NCBI GenBank assembly: GCA_019240015.1
Contig: JAFAZB010000142.1
Location: 1-14,728 of the forward strand
Reading direction: 5' to 3'
Length of the DNA stretch: 14,728 nucleotides
Source of the DNA: Solirubrobacterales bacterium
GTDB taxonomy: Bacteria > Actinomycetota > Thermoleophilia > Solirubrobacterales > Solirubrobacteraceae
In this document: positions 14,313 to 14,728 of the stretch, piece after piece
Layout: every line of letters begins with the position of its first letter
Position numbering within the stretch: the stretch's first letter is position 1
Program-made: the position numbers and the translations under genes
Notes under the pieces: generated by a model
Told to the model about the DNA's origin: nothing
Seen by the model: the letters and a program-made list of their open reading frames with translations, nothing else
Database searches by the model: none

Positions 14313-14728
14313 ATGAGGATCGCGATGTTCGACTTCGTGGTGGCGCCGCACAGCGGTCCGGGAGGCTGCGACGTCGAGGTGCTCAAGGCGCTGCGCTCCG
14401 AGCACGAGCTGACGGTGTTCGCCAGTGAGCTGAGGGTACCCGAGGGCGGCGCTCGGTCGGTCAGGCACGTCAGGGTTCCAACCGTGCCCCATCCGGGACT
14501 CGCCTCGTTTCTTCTGTACGTCGCGCAGGCCTCTGTCGCTTATCGCCTTCTTCGGCTGCGGGGAACCCGCTTCGACCTGGTCCAGGCGACCGACTGCAGC
14601 GCCTTGGCGGCAGACGTCTGCTACGCCCATCTCTGCCATCGCGCGTTCCTCACCGAGGTTTGGCCGCAGCTACGCACGAGGCTCACTCCGCGGACCCTGC
14701 ATTCCTGGGCTAACCACAAGGCGAGGGC
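14313..14728 (+). CDS. Glycosyltransferase, GT4-like N-terminal domain (cut by window end)
   Basis: Open frame from ATG 14313 to the window edge, 138 complete codons with no stop. The product starts MRIAMFDFVVAPHSGPGG, a first beta strand and Gly-containing loop typical of GT-B glycosyltransferases, followed by a helix (DVEVLKALRSEHELTVF), a second strand, and FDLVQATDCSALAADVCYAH (residues 89-108), the strand-loop usual in GT4 N-terminal domains. The nucleotide-binding C-terminal half with its EX7E motif must lie beyond the window. The 3-bp spacing from the preceding glycosyltransferase indicates the same operon. Subfamily and sugar cannot be named. Confidence 0.75.
   Translation, partial: MRIAMFDFVVAPHSGPGGCDVEVLKALRSEHELTVFASELRVPEGGARSVRHVRVPTVPHPGLASFLLYVAQASVAYRLLRLRGTRFDLVQATDCSALAADVCYAHLCHRAFLTEVWPQLRTRLTPRTLHSWANHKAR

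Overview
The window is very GC-rich DNA from what looks like a high-GC actinobacterium. I infer the class Thermoleophilia, order Solirubrobacterales, with moderate confidence. The grounds are an actinobacterial-type PspAB protein behind an HtpX protease, a Wzy_C-family membrane protein with a C-terminal TPR-like tail, and several secreted proteins of a style I associate with that group. No rRNA, tRNA, CRISPR array or insertion sequence was seen.

Left part (1-3392) is housekeeping and stress. An alpha/beta hydrolase (6-701, +) converges on a membrane-anchored Ala/Gly/Pro-rich protein (1024-1758, -). The convergent gap between them (702-1023) carries three tandem 44-bp repeats and a strong hairpin with a third, degenerate arm copy. 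A divergent gap leads to htpX (1912-2817) and pspAB (2820-3392), separated by 2 bp and almost certainly one operon for cell-envelope stress.

Middle part (3402-9005) is a secreted-enzyme and glycan-polymerisation block. Two clan GH-A glycoside hydrolases, each with a signal peptide and both catalytic glutamates, are divergently transcribed (3402-4937 - and 5084-6535 +). The second converges, over a candidate hairpin, on a large O-antigen ligase/polymerase-like protein (6546-8507, -). That gene starts only 12 bp from a divergent small exported protein with a C-terminal membrane anchor (8520-9005, +).

Right part (9277-14728, all +) is a surface-glycan cluster: a class I methyltransferase, a TylF/MycF-type sugar O-methyltransferase whose start overlaps the previous stop, a third methyltransferase, a Wzx-like flippase, a GT4 glycosyltransferase, and a second glycosyltransferase cut by the window edge. 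Most junctions are tight. Wobble-position GC is visibly lower in the methyltransferase genes than in htpX, as often seen for variable exopolysaccharide loci.

Read together, 3402-14728 looks like part of a Wzx/Wzy-type exopolysaccharide locus making a methylated polymer, with two secreted hydrolases that may trim or release it, similar in logic to PslG in the Pseudomonas Psl locus. The pathway reading is inference; the individual families are mostly clear from motifs.
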